Origin: Talaromyces rugulosus
Lineage: Eukaryota > Ascomycota > Eurotiomycetes > Eurotiales > Trichocomaceae
DNA length: 64,000 nucleotides
Assembly (NCBI RefSeq): GCF_013368755.1
Contig: NC_049561.1
Span: forward strand, 3,720,001 to 3,784,000
Direction: 5' to 3'
This document shows positions 34,457-45,918 of the stretch, in pieces (position 1 is the stretch's first letter; each line of letters opens with the position of its first letter). Made by a program: the position numbers and the translations under genes. The notes below the pieces were generated by a model, which was not told where the DNA came from, ran no database searches, and worked only from the letters and a program-made list of their open reading frames with translations.

Positions 34457-36169
34457 ATGTCGCCTCCTTCAGAGAACCAAAACCTGCCAGTCGGCGAGAA
34501 GCTGCCTGTCGAGGATGCAAAGGCAGCCAAAAAGAAGGCCAAGAAAGAGCGCAAACTGGCCGAAAAAAAGGGGAAGAAAGAACAACGAAAAAATGACCCA
34601 TCAGCAGCAGCACCGACGGCAGTCAAAAAGCCCACAAGTCTGTTCCAGGAAATTGGCAAGTCCATGGCACAGCAGCTGCAGAGTCCAAGCAAAGGAGTCG
34701 CTGGCGACGGCTTGGATTTGATCAGTCGGCTGCGCTTCATGGCCAAGACAGATGATGTCGCTACTGCCGGGGCTACCACAACGTGCGATATGAGTAGCAA
34801 CGCATCGACCCTCGTCAACGACCAACAGCTACAGCAGCCAGCTTTTTCTGTCAAGCGCAAGCCTGTTCCCCGCGTATCAACCAGTCATTCCAACCTCTCC
34901 CATGATTCCGATGGCTCGTCCGGGTCAACCATATCGACGGCATCGGCCGATACGGAAATAAATCGCATCATGGACAAGAAATACCGCACGACTGGGCTAA
35001 TTTTCACCTTGGAGGACTTTGCGGCCATGAAAGCTCTGGAGAGATTGTTTGTCCAGTACGGTCGTGTGTCACACATGGGGATTCTAGACAAGAGTTATAG
35101 TTTCTTCATTAACAAAGCTCATACAGCAGCCCTCTATTTCAAAGTCCGCAATGACATCGCCATCGTGGCTGGCGACCCTCTCTGCCAACCGCAGCTTTAC
35201 TCTGCCGTCTTGGCCGAGTTCAAAAAGTACAGAAAGAGCTTTGGCTGGGGACTATCTTTCATGGGCGCCAGTGACACCTTTACTGCCTATGCTCGGCAAA
35301 AGAAATGGGCAACCATTCAATTCGGCACCGAACGAGTTCTCAATCCACTCACGAACCCGGTTCTCCGCGAACAAACCGGCAAGCGAATCGTCACCCAGAG
35401 TAAACAACTATTGAATCCTATAAAGGGCGGTGTCACTCTTGGTGTGTACATTCCCTCTCAAGGTGAAGATCCCGTCCTGCAGCGCGAACTCGTCGGCATC
35501 TACGACGCCTGGCGCGAAGAACGCAACACCTCGGGTGAAACACAAGCCTTCATCACGGTTTATGATCCCTTTTCGCTCCCACAGCTGATGACATACATTT
35601 ACACACGTGGTCCAGACGGGGTTGCCAACGGGTTCGCCGCCTTGCGCAAAATTGGTGCAAACCAAGGCTATCACATCGACCCGTGCATCGCCACGCCCCA
35701 CGCCGCCAAGGGTATATCTGATCTGCTCATATTCTCGGCCATGTCTCTGCTAAATGAAGCGGATCTCGACTACTTATCATTTGGCTTCGAACCGTGTGAT
35801 GAACTGGGCGAGATCACTGGCTTGTCCAAGCCCATTGAAAGCATCACCCGCAAAATCTACCGCCACACCTTTCCCCGTCTCCCCATTACCGGAAAGAAGG
35901 CGTACCACGACAAGTTTCGCCCCGACGAAAACCAAGGGTCTGGTCTCTATCTGATTTTCCCGTCGGGGACCCCGGGGCCAAAGGATATGGCAGCCATGGC
36001 GCATATGGCGAATATTTCGGTTCGGAAGGTTATTTTCTCTGATCTCAAACATAAGTTTTGGAAATCAAGCTCGGCAACACCCAGTCTGCGAGACTCAGAG
36101 GATATGGGTATTCCCGCCGCCGCCGCCGGCGACCCCGCGGCGACAACGACAATCACTGCAGAAGCTTAG
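34457..36169 (+). CDS. DUF2156 protein, candidate ergosteryl-aminoacyl transferase
   Basis: Single exon, 570 residues, ATG in CACGATGTCG. The first 180 residues are Lys/Ala- and then Ser/Thr-rich and probably disordered (AKKKAKKERKLAEKKGKKEQ). From about residue 190 to 535 the sequence matches the DUF2156 / LPG-synthase C domain: MGILDKSYSFFINK, AIVAGDPLC, FGWGLSFMGASDTF, LPQLMTYIYTRGPDG and GISDLLIFSAMSLL. DUF2156 domains transfer an amino acid from aminoacyl-tRNA to a lipid. In fungi, free-standing copies include ErgS, which makes ergosteryl-glycine, while ErdS carries an AspRS fusion. This gene lacks an AspRS domain, so ErgS-like or an uncharacterised paralogue are the options. No membrane spans were seen. 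Confidence 0.82.
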   Translation: MSPPSENQNLPVGEKLPVEDAKAAKKKAKKERKLAEKKGKKEQRKNDPSAAAPTAVKKPTSLFQEIGKSMAQQLQSPSKGVAGDGLDLISRLRFMAKTDDVATAGATTTCDMSSNASTLVNDQQLQQPAFSVKRKPVPRVSTSHSNLSHDSDGSSGSTISTASADTEINRIMDKKYRTTGLIFTLEDFAAMKALERLFVQYGRVSHMGILDKSYSFFINKAHTAALYFKVRNDIAIVAGDPLCQPQLYSAVLAEFKKYRKSFGWGLSFMGASDTFTAYARQKKWATIQFGTERVLNPLTNPVLREQTGKRIVTQSKQLLNPIKGGVTLGVYIPSQGEDPVLQRELVGIYDAWREERNTSGETQAFITVYDPFSLPQLMTYIYTRGPDGVANGFAALRKIGANQGYHIDPCIATPHAAKGISDLLIFSAMSLLNEADLDYLSFGFEPCDELGEITGLSKPIESITRKIYRHTFPRLPITGKKAYHDKFRPDENQGSGLYLIFPSGTPGPKDMAAMAHMANISVRKVIFSDLKHKFWKSSSATPSLRDSEDMGIPAAAAGDPAATTTITAEA

Positions 36170-36450
36170 ATATTGGTCTATGTATTCTAATAGGGTTGTT
36201 GGTGTTTCTGTCCTTTCTCTCTTATTCTTGCGTTCTTTTTTTATCGTGTTTGTTGTTTATTTATAGAATATTCTTTTCAGCAGCGGCGCTATTCGGAGTT
36301 GTTTCGCTTCAAAAAAGCGTCGGAGACTGGAACTGTACACTAATGGCATGCATGTAATCAATTCATCTAATAAATGTTGAAAATTAATAGTGAACACATG
36401 GCGTTGATATGACACATAAATTGAACTCTTTTGACGTAACAAATCGACGG

Positions 36451-37268
36451 TCAGTTGATGTGCGAAAACAAAAAATCTTTCAGCACCGGCGACCCCGAAA
36501 ACTCAGGATTGAGCAGCACACAATTGAGAAAGTATTGTAGTCCGATACGTCTGGTTTCGAGAAACTTGGGACGGAACTTGAATAGTGCGCTTTTCGGAGG
36601 CAAGGGGGGCAGGGCGTGTCTTGCATGGGGGAAGGCTTGGACCAGAATTTCGCGCAGCTCGTCGAATTGAGAATATCGCATGCGGATCATCATCGGGCCA
36701 CCCTGGAAAAAAACATTCGGCTGTCAGAATCAATCCTCCACGATTTTTGTATATACATGTTATAAATATAAAACAAACTCACGTCTAATGTCTGCACATT
36801 GCACAGCCAGACAACATACGCACCCACCCCGGTCCGACCAGACACAACGACATGCTCGTCAATCGTGACACTTTTCGCCCATAGCCCGCGCGTTGTCGCC
36901 GAATCCGGGTCCGTGGTATGGTCTTCGAGAGTGATGGCAGGCTTCGAGCTTCGCGCGGTGTCTGCAGAGGCCAGGGATGCGCGCGAGAAATTTCGCTGAT
37001 GTCGCCAGTAGGGAGGCACGACACCAGACACGGGTCGTTCGGGCTTTGTCCGCAGCTCGACAGCCGATTGAGAAGGAGGAGGAGGAAGAGGAGGAATGGT
37101 AATGTTGGACACGCTGACACCGCTGGAAAAAGACTCCGCGATCAATGTATCGAGGCGTTGGCTGCTGTTCTTGTGGTTGATCGGGGTTGGCACCGATTCC
37201 GCGCCGGAAGCCAGCTGGACGGCGGAGGGATCGGTCGAACCCCTCTCCTCATCGATTGCATGCTCCAT
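36451..37268 (-). CDS. PX-domain protein (Ypt35-like)
   Basis: Two exons on the minus strand, 37268-36783 and 36702-36451, intron of 80 bp; 245 residues. The first 120 residues are low-complexity with a Pro-rich stretch (IPPLPPPPSQSAVEL). The PX domain spans the splice: GAYVVWLCNVQTLD joins GGPMMIRMRYSQFDELREIL, then PPLPPKSALFKFRPKFLETR, the phosphoinositide-contact region with its Pro-rich loop and Arg, ending in SPVLKDFLF. PX proteins of this layout bind PtdIns3P on endosomes or vacuoles; yeast Ypt35 works at membrane contact sites. Convergent with the DUF2156 gene (281-bp gap). Confidence 0.85.
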
Positions 37269-39608
37269 CCATTAGAAAAAAATGCCGAATTCGACGGATG
37301 TTGAAATGTGCCTAACTGGCCAGATGAACACAGCACGAGTTGATCAAGGGCAGGCAAAGCGGGCCGTTGCATGGGCGTCAATGCGCGCTGAAGCGGCGAG
37401 TTGATTGTGACAGGTCAGGACAAGGTCGGCACTAGTCTCGGCCGCTAACCCGAAGTGTTTAGCTCCGACCATGCATCCGCAATCGACATCTGGAAAATGA
37501 CATGTCTGGTGAAGTATATGTCGATTAAAATTCCAGATTGATTGATCCCCTCATTTACTTGATAAAATATATAAATATATTAGATGCAGAGGATTTGTTT
37601 GGTTTTAAAAAATGTTATTCTTTTCTATATAAATATTTCTTAGCGATGAACAATTACATACATTTAAATAATTCAATCAACATAGCCAGTAGAATACCCG
37701 GCCCAATTGATAAAATGGAATTCTGTTTGACACTTTGGAAACACTACTGGCATATGCTCCTTGGCACTAAGCAGTGCTGATGTAAGACACGGTATTATAG
37801 GATACAGGGGACTTTCCGTATCCTTCCACGAATGTAGAGTACATTGTCTACCATCTATCCCCATTGAGGCGCATAAACCCGGGGCATGACTAGGACTACC
37901 GGGATACAAATGGCCCTCACACTCACCCCCACTGAGAAAAGGCAATATTCCATCACTTGATCTGAAGTCTTCTACAATAAATACGCCAAAGTCGAATCAA
38001 GTTTTCGAGGCATATCTAGTATAGTTTGCCACTGACATCACGAAGCTCCTGTGGGCCTATTGGATACCGATACAACTACCAGAAGTCAGGCCAAAATCAG
38101 TTCATGGAAGCGTCGGACAAACTCTTTCTCAAAATGGCAGGCCGGCACTGGTGGAGAAGCTGTGGGGTAGCCAAGTTTAGTTCGATGTTGGGTGGAGAAC
38201 TGTGAACTGTGCAGTTCATTTCGAGTCTTCGAACCAGTGGGGACGGCTCGTAGAGCTAAATTACTAAATGCGGTAATGGTTACTTGACCTCTTTAACAGC
38301 ACTTCTTAACATGTGAAGTCGACATGCATTAATTTCGCTCGTTGCTTTAGAAATTGTAAATATATAATAGCTTTGCTATACCCGATGATGCCGTGGTCAG
38401 GATATGGCGCTTGATCTAAAGGAACATTGGTAAAACGATAGCACGCGTTGACAGCCCTAGCGGCCTAGTGGTTGGGTGGCGTTTGACAACCAAAGCGTTA
38501 CATATTGGAGGAAAATATTTTCATTACTTGCAATAGAGCAGTGTTTACCTCAAACATAATAGAGGTAGGTAAACATGGCGTAGGTGTTTTAAGTTTAAAG
38601 CTCTGTGTGTTCAATGTTCTTGTTTTATCAAGAGTCATGATAGACACCCTGGGGGTGGAGATGGGCTTCATAGCACTCTATGGCGTGCAACCATTTCCCT
38701 CTCAATCCCCTAGAAGCTACCCAGAAGCCATCGCAGATATTTCTGGAATAAGATGAAATAAAGGAAAGAATTTCCCCTCTCCTTCCTCCTCCTCTCAGGA
38801 AAGTTCTACATCATACTATTTGTACATGTACCCAGGAGTCAGACAAATCTCAACACTACTGGATTTAAATAGTGTCGGCGGACTGTAAAAGACATTTCTC
38901 ACCATTTTGTTGCTTTTAAAAGTTGTCACCGTTAATGCTTTTATGGAAGCGTCATACTGTACAAACTCAACAGGGCACGAATTAAGGATACGGTTGAATC
39001 CTGCTTATATAGAAGGTTTTTTCAGGGTGTGAATAATGTAACAAAATAATATTGCCCTCAAACCCGTTACGCTCTGTTCATTCATCAATATCTAGTTTAT
39101 CTTGAAACAAAATTGCTGTGCCCTCTCATTGGCCAGCACGCTCCAGGCGAGCTTATTTGATTTAGCACTTAGTACGGAGTACTATATATTACTATTGAGA
39201 ACTTGAATTATTGTTAACATTTAGACATTCTTATGTATTTGTTAAGGCCATCATATGCGTGGTAAGTAATACACGACCCTAAGGTCTTATCTATCAATGG
39301 ATAGTACTAGAACAACTCGGCTAGATTAATTCTTTAAGATTAACTATGTATAAAACTTTATGTCTATGCATGCCTGGCTTAATAGGGACTGGGGTGAATA
39401 CTGCATCATAACCCGCTAACTTGTCCCGGTTAGCGCTGTAAATTCCTCCCAAGCCTCAAACACCGACAACACCAGAAACACGACAAAAGGCATACATTCT
39501 TGTTTCAAAAGACTTCTTAAACACAACAACGAAGAGTATTTCAGTCCCCAGAGCCGCCAGAAAACACCGCCGGTGGCATGGTCACGCGGCCGGTCGTGGT
39601 GGAACACA

Positions 39609-39675
39609 ATATTAGGGGCATTTTAGGCCTTTATCTAGGCCGTTTAGGGCGTTCTTAGACCGCTTTAGAATGCGG
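39609..39675. repeat. Degenerate 11-bp tandem repeats, core TTAGGCC
   Basis: Six imperfect copies of about 11 bp with cores TTAGGGG, TTAGGCC, CTAGGCC, TTAGGGC, TTAGACC and TTAGAAT. Confidence 0.45.
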
Positions 39676-39690
39676 AGATATTGATATGCT

Positions 39691-39760
39691 TGTCTCACCC
39701 AGAACCTCCTCACGTAGCGGAACAGCTGCCGATGTTACTACGTGATGCATCTGTGAGACA
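39691..39760. repeat. Nested inverted repeats
   Basis: Outer arms TGTCTCAC (39691-39698) and GTGAGACA (39753-39760) enclose inner arms TCACGTAG (39710-39717) and CTACGTGA (39738-39745); both pairs are perfect and share a centre within a few bases. No target-site duplication was seen. Confidence 0.6.
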
Positions 39761-40048
39761 TTTTTTATCTCATGGCGGTGGCTATTCCTGTTTCGCTGTG
39801 CTATCTATTTAGAGCGCTGGATAACAGCAACGATAGCCAAGATAGGGCTAATCTAATCGCAACAAAAAAAGGAGTCGGAAGTAGTAAACAATAACCCCGT
39901 CTAGTTTCTTTCCCTTTTTTCATGCCGCTTGCCGATGCAACCCGTCCAGGCGGCGCTGCTCGACAGAAAATCTGACAGCTTTGCTCCGCTTCTTTTATCT
40001 TCTCCTCCTTTTCCATGTTGACTTCGTCCCGCTTTTTCACTCTCTCTT

Positions 40049-40077
40049 ACACACACACACACTCTCTCTCTCTCTCT
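40049..40077. repeat. AC/TC microsatellite
   Basis: Seven AC units followed directly by about seven TC units, in the leader region of the DUF7707 gene. Confidence 0.9.
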
Positions 40078-40380
40078 ATACAGAGTACACCTTCGCTTTT
40101 TGCTTTGACCACTAACAACTTTTAATTGATATATCATATCTTCTTTGTGTCTTGGTCTAGAACCTTGGTGCCGTGGCGTTATCCCTTGCCCGGCAAGCAT
40201 TCCTGGTCAACCAACAACGGAGGTAAACACCCCCTTGAGAGAAAACGTTCCTTGGCGATCGGCATTCTCACTTCTCTCCTCGTGCTCTTGCACCTCTCAT
40301 AAGGGCACTGATTGACTCGTTGATCTCAGAATTTCAAAAACCCATCTTCGTTTTATTAACGGAGCGACACACCAGCCAAA

Positions 40381-41110
40381 ATGCTGTCACACATACTCTT
40401 CGTCTTGGTCGCCATCACCAGCCTGGCTACTACCCAAACCATCGATCCCAGCTCTATCCCCCAGGCCACGCGTGGTAGGCATCCAGTCAAAACCTCCAAA
40501 AGGAAATGCTTCGATACTAATGGAACCCCTCGTACAGACCAATGGTGCCAGCAGCAACAGACATCCTGCCCTCTCATCTGTATGCAGCTACCCAAAAGCG
40601 ACTCGACAGAACAAAACAAATGTGACTCTGTAAGTCCTCCTATCGCCATTCTCCCAAATAAATATACCAGTTTTTAATCGACGATCCCAAAAGTCAACCC
40701 TCGACTTCTCCTGCGTCTGTGGTAACGGCCAGTCGCCCAATTCTTCCGAATACTCCCAGACGATACCATACTTTATCTGCACCGCCTACAACTCTCAGTG
40801 CCAGACCAACTGCAACGGCAACTCGACCTGCCAAGCAGCCTGCGTCCAGGACCATCCTTGCGGTGCCCAGGATCCGACTCGCTACAACACCACAAGCACT
40901 GCCGCTGCCACTGCCACCGCTTCTTCCACCGGCAATGCTGGCAATGTGGTTTACACCGGCTGGGGAACGGCTGCTGGGGCTGCTGCAACAGGTTCATCTG
41001 ATGGAAACACCGGAGGCGCTTCGCGTCCGCTATTTGTTGAAATCGGCCAGTTTTATGGTCTTTTGGTGGTTGTAGCAGGTCTGATCGGTGGTATTGCCGT
41101 TGTTCTATAA
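40381..41110 (+). CDS. Secreted, probably GPI-anchored DUF7707 protein
   Basis: Three exons: 40381-40474, 40538-40629 and 40694-41110, introns of 63 and 64 bp; 200 residues. Signal peptide MLSHILFVLVAITSLATT. The mature domain has paired Cys motifs: DQWCQQQQTSCPLIC, SCVCGNGQSP, FICTAYNSQCQTNCNGNSTC and AACVQDHPCG, the layout of the fungal DUF7707 family. A Ser/Thr/Ala-rich linker (TSTAAATATASSTGNAGN) leads to a hydrophobic C-terminal segment (GLLVVVAGLIGGIAVVL), so it is a cell-surface protein, GPI-anchored or membrane-attached. Function is unknown. Its 5' region carries the CA/CT microsatellite. Confidence 0.87.
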
Positions 41111-41419
41111 TGATGGCTTTTTTTCTTGTGCATATCGGTGATACATACTTGGATTTTCTTCCTTCATCCGCATTTTCATCTTTCAATTATTTGCGTCATC
41201 TTTTTTTTGGCTGTGATCTAAGCGATGAGCATAACCTTTAATCATTACTGCCTTGAGTTGGAGAAGAAGCATGGTTATTACATTTGGGTGGGCAGAGACA
41301 TTTTTTTTTTCTTCTTTCAGCGAGTTTTGCATGGTAATCCAAACATTGAATACAATCAACCGTCACTAAATATTTCCTATCATTTATTGATCATTTGCTT
41401 ATGTATAAATTGAAAATGT

Positions 41420-43048
41420 TCAAACGGTGGCCAGAACCTTTGCGTTCTTGTACCAAGTCAGCAACGGATTTTCGCCGCTCTGAGTCTCCGTGTCCTCGAT
41501 ATAAGCCCATCGTTCCATAAAGTCTTGATGGCTTGACACAAATGTTAATTTGCCGGTGACGGCCCGGTAGACATCTTCAATCACGTCAAAGTCAGTGGGG
41601 AAGAAGATATCGAAGTAGCCTTGGTGTACCTGTTTTGGTTCAGTTAGCATACGGCTACCCAATCAACAAAGGAAAACACTTACAAATGGAGTCGACACGG
41701 GCACAGTACGGCGCTGATACCGTGTCTGCACGACAGGCGCGTTGAATCCCGGGACTGCATCAGGTAGACTGCTAAAGTCGCTGGTCAGCAGGCGATGGGC
41801 GGGGAAGTAGTCGCGCAAGATGTCGAAGAATTGCAGCAGCCGAGTGGGGATATATTCTGGCTCTGTGAAGTCGCGTCTTCCAAACGGCAGCGAACTACGA
41901 ACGCTGCGGTTCAGCTTCGATGGCAATGGCATCGGAAACGGCCGACGAGCAGCACTCTGTCGAGTCCGAAGGAAGCGTGCTGCGAGAGGGTCGAGGGTTG
42001 TATTGAAGTACTCGAAAAATTCGCCATCGGTGTCGATAACGACTCCTCCCTGCTGTGGCATTTCCGTCTCATAGTCATACCGAATCGCATCGTGCGCAAA
42101 GTTGTCGAAAACTTCTAATGCGAGGAAAAAGCATGGCGAGTGGACATATTCGTTCCAGTCAAAGATGGATTTGTTCACAATCTCGACGTGCCCTGTATGG
42201 CCGCCTTTGTTGAGCGAGTCTTGCAGGTTCTTCAGCTGCAGATTCGCCAGCGATGAGGAAATTTCGATGATTCTGAATTTGGTTCGCTGGTATACCTCCG
42301 GGTCGGTGTCACGGATGAAGTCGAGAATATTCAACATCAGGGTACCATTCCCTGCTCCCATTTCGTAAATAGTCAGGTCGTGGTACGGGTAGAGAGTCAG
42401 TTTATAATTCGTGACGAGATACCGGGCAATGGCTTCGCCGTAGTAGGGGCGAAACAACTCCGTCGGGGTATGCCACAATTGCCGCGCAATATCGGGGTTA
42501 GTCTCGTCGAGCTTGTCTTCGAATTCGGTGTATCGATCTCCTAGCAGCTGGTGGAAGCTAGGCCCGTCTTCGATGCGATTGAAATCGAATGGCTCGCCGG
42601 GATGGAAGATGGTCGCGTGCTTGGAAAAGTATCCATAATGGGGGTTGTATAAACTGTCTACAGGGGGTTAGCAGGTAAAATGAAAATTGATGTGATCATT
42701 CAAATACTGACCCTCGATGAACTCTCTTGTCAGCATTTTCACCCGTGTCGGTCGTTCGCGACGATTGCGCAAATCCTTCGCCGTCACCAGGGGAAACGTT
42801 CGCAGTTGCTGGTCGATATCTCGAGGATAATCTCCCCGCTTCGTCCACATTGTGCCGTCATTGGTACTGGTGCTCTTCAAATAGCTTCCTTTCTTGGTCA
42901 GAAACGATCGCCGTTGTTGGTGTTGCTGCAATAGCGAGCGATCATGCGCCGTGGCATTGAGTCTCCGGAGCGATGTCGATCGCGTGGACTGACAGGCTGG
43001 ATGCCGGAACAGCTGCCTGAAAATATGCGTCACGACGGGAGAATCCAT
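41420..43048 (-). CDS. SAM-dependent methyltransferase, MidA/NDUFAF7 (DUF185) family
   Basis: Three exons on the minus strand: 43048-42712, 42657-41684 and 41629-41420, introns of 54 bp each; 506 residues. Residues 1-60 are Arg/Ser/Gln-rich with few acidic residues, a plausible mitochondrial presequence. The splice at 42712/42657 restores FIEDSLYNPHYGYFS, a conserved start of the domain; then IYEMGAGNGTLMLNIL is the SAM-binding glycine-rich motif. The NDUFAF7 relative methylates an Arg of a complex I subunit during assembly. The wider family also has members with unknown substrates, and this copy diverges in its C-terminal half, so complex I assembly is an inference. An upstream in-frame Met exists but the chosen ATG best fits the leader. 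Confidence 0.8.
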
Positions 43049-44145
43049 GGTGAAGCAACGAATAGCCTTGGTGAGGATGGGGAGACGAGGTTGGTTGCGT
43101 GGAGAGTTGCGCTCGAGGCGTCTCAATATTTTGGCCGGTGCCAAGCCTGGTCCAAGCTCCCGCAACTGTCTACCCACAAACGAAACCGACCCTTTTTTAA
43201 AAAACCACATATTCTTCGTGTTGCAAATTTTTTCTATTTTCAACAATTGATGTCTCGGTTTATTGGATATTTCGCCAAAATCATGGATAGACTCTATGTC
43301 GAGTTACTATTCCCGCCATTTATATTTTGAACCGTCCTTCACAATCTCGATGAAACTTATGCGCAAAAGGAATCCAAATTTTAACCACCATTTCGGCTCC
43401 ATTATATACTATCGACGTGTGACATCAACCTCTAATGGACGACGTTGGAAGCCAGGATGCTCCTAATCGAGCGTCCTGCGAACCTTTCCGGACAACACTT
43501 ATTGTCGGACGAACTGGGTTTACAACTGATGCTGTTCTTGTTTAGAAACCCCCGAGTATACTCGGTGTTGACAGAGCGGGGAATGCATCCCTTTTTACTA
43601 ACTCATCAAGCAAACCAAGCCAACGCTCAATGGCTCAAATTTATAAACAGGTCGTCGACTTTCTATAACGCCGAAGTTATCCTCTTCCGTACCATCACAT
43701 CTCTAGCCTTTTGATGTTGATTTTCTCTTCAAGAAAGAGTGCGGATCCCGGACAACTGTATACAATTTATTTCATTGGGTAGAAATTGGCCCCCACCTGG
43801 ATATGCACCACTATTTTAGCCTCGCTTAATATGCTTAAATTCTTGACCAGGTCACAATAACCACGAGTCGATGTTGAAATGCATCCTAAAATACACGTAG
43901 CGCATGGTAGCTGACCAGCGCGTATATGGAGCTCCACCGATAAGGTGCAATATAGGACTGCAAAAGTCTTTATTTAAATCGAGGGAGCCAGGGCGGATAC
44001 TGTGAGAAGAAAGGGTGCCCCCTGGCCTACGCGGCAGCGAAATTTTTTTGTACTTCTTTTCCTAGGTATTTTTGAATAATATACCAAGTTCATTCGGCCT
44101 TTACAGCAACAGTTCAGTAGCGGGCATAACATTATTATATTTATA
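43049..44145. other. Intergenic region
   Basis: About 1.1 kb with no gene supported. It holds the methyltransferase promoter and, toward 44145, the 3' end of the P450 gene. Confidence 0.5.
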
Positions 44146-45918
44146 TCATTGCCTCTCTTTGACAAATACCCTGATACCTTTTGAGTCGAGCTTTGCAAAC
44201 GGCAGGAAGAAATCATGCGCAATCTCAACATCTGTTTTGTCTGTCTCGTACAACTCAAAGTCGAACAAGCGGAACAAGGATGCAAAACCCAAATGCAACT
44301 CACACCAGGCGAGACTGCGCAGCTTGGTTAGATTATCTATCACTTGTGTCATAGCAGACTGAAAACAGAATCAACTTACTTTGAACCCAAACACGACCTT
44401 GTGCCCTTGCCAAAGCCCACGAAATATTTGTCCAGGCTCGATCCATTTTTAGTCTTTAGTGCGTCTAGCCACCGCTCAGGGACAAAAGACCTCGACTGTG
44501 GGAATATATCCTCATCATGATTTAAAAAAGGGACAGTCATTGAGATTGGTGTCCGCGCAGGAACTGTCCATTCTTTAAACTGAACTGGCTTGGGCAATAA
44601 TCGTACGTTTCTCGATGTCGTGGAGTATGATAATCTGACTGCTTCCTTGATAACTGCGGTTAGGTAAGGTAGCCTTTCCAACTCTGTCCATTCGAGGTTA
44701 GAAATTAGGTCGGCTGTGTTTGCAGTGGTGGAGGTTGGTATGGCATCGTCCAATTCCTTGCAAAGACAGGCGAGGATTCGAGGATTGCTTAGTAGGTAGT
44801 ATGTACCCACGCTCAAAGTCCATCCAGTGGTAGAAAGACCGGCGCCGACAATTAGTTGGACTTCATCTTGAAGTCTGCGGTCGGCCTTTTGTTCGTTAGG
44901 AAGGTCACTCTGCAGCAATTCGGCGATTACTGTTGGATTGGTGTTGTCTACGCCCCTGTCACTTTTTGCAGGAGGCAGGGCAGCTTTCATCTGGCGAATT
45001 TGTCGGCCAAAATCCTGCTCTCGTTAGAATCCTATTTGCAAAGACGGCGAGAGAATTACATTCTGCATCCGAAAAATCAGAGCATACAATGGATCCAGTT
45101 TCTCCACCCATGCCTGTGGCAATGCATTCATCACCTTTGGAATTGTAGGAAATTGCAATGCCATGTTTCCCGCAATACACACGGCTGCAAAAGCGTCGTG
45201 CAAAACAGGCGTCCAAGCAGATTTTCTTAACGAATCGTAATCATACCCAAAACAATAATGCATGATAACATCTTCGCTAAACGCCATATACCCGCGACTA
45301 ATTGTTATCGGTGCCCCGACATTGGCATTTTCTTGAATCTGGTTGACAAAGACGGAAAGCTTCTGGCGAATGGTATCCTGCAGACCGAGAATGCGCTGGC
45401 GCGAGAAATACGGGTTTAATGCATTGCGCCTCACGCGATGAAGATCGTGGGCTGCTGTGGTCAGGACTGATGTATCGTTGCCGAAGCGATTCGACATCCA
45501 GTTGTACTTGTCAACGCGACCGGCTTTGCTGAATAGCGTTTCCCAAAAGTCGGCGTCGAGAATATGTACTTCATCTGGAGCGATGCGTACGATGGGGCCT
45601 GAGACAGGTAAGCTATGTACATCCCTGTGTGTATTTTTCCAAATCTTCCATCTTGATGGAAAGGCACTGACCATATTTTCTATGCTGTGCTTCGATCCAA
45701 AAAATGAATTTCCCTTGTTGATATACATCAAAGTAGCATTCGTGCCACCGGCTTAGCGCCGCGTATCTGGGACCAGGGAATTTAGCTAGGGGATGAAAGA
45801 AGATCCTGTAAACCACTAAACATGCGATATGGAAAATGTAGGCCAATGTTGCAACAGTTAGTAACTTCCATGAATCCAATAAGATAGCCATTTTTGCACC
45901 AAGTATGAAAATGTTCAT
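44146..45918 (-). CDS. Cytochrome P450 monooxygenase
   Basis: Four exons on the minus strand: 45918-45672, 45598-45060, 45014-44380 and 44314-44146; introns of 73, 45 and 65 bp; 529 residues. An N-terminal membrane anchor (LLTVATLAYIFHIACLVVY) precedes the hinge HPLAKFPGPRYAALS. ExxR is KEAVR and the heme loop is FGKGTRSCLG, completed by NLAWCELHL across the last splice. The sequence around PIVRIAPDEVHI resembles trichodiene-oxygenase-type (CYP58/65-like) families, so a terpenoid or polyketide substrate is possible. The I-helix reads VGAGLSTTGW, with Ser where most P450s have Asp or Glu. No biosynthetic core gene lies within 10 kb. Confidence 0.88.

Larger units (their letters stand above)
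37269..40380. other. Gene-free region with short inverted and tandem repeats
   Basis: About 3.1 kb without a supportable gene. 37530-37700 is very AT-rich. The only structure worth noting is at 39609-39760 (listed separately) and a CA/CT microsatellite at 40049-40077. The final 300 bases are a pyrimidine-rich leader for the DUF7707 gene. Confidence 0.55.

Noticed and set aside
38450..38500. tRNA-like stretch (TAGCGGCCTAGTGGTTGGGTGGC)
   Set aside because: The D-loop-like part looks good, but the anticodon arm does not pair over 5 bp and there is no GGTTCRA box downstream. At best a fragment.
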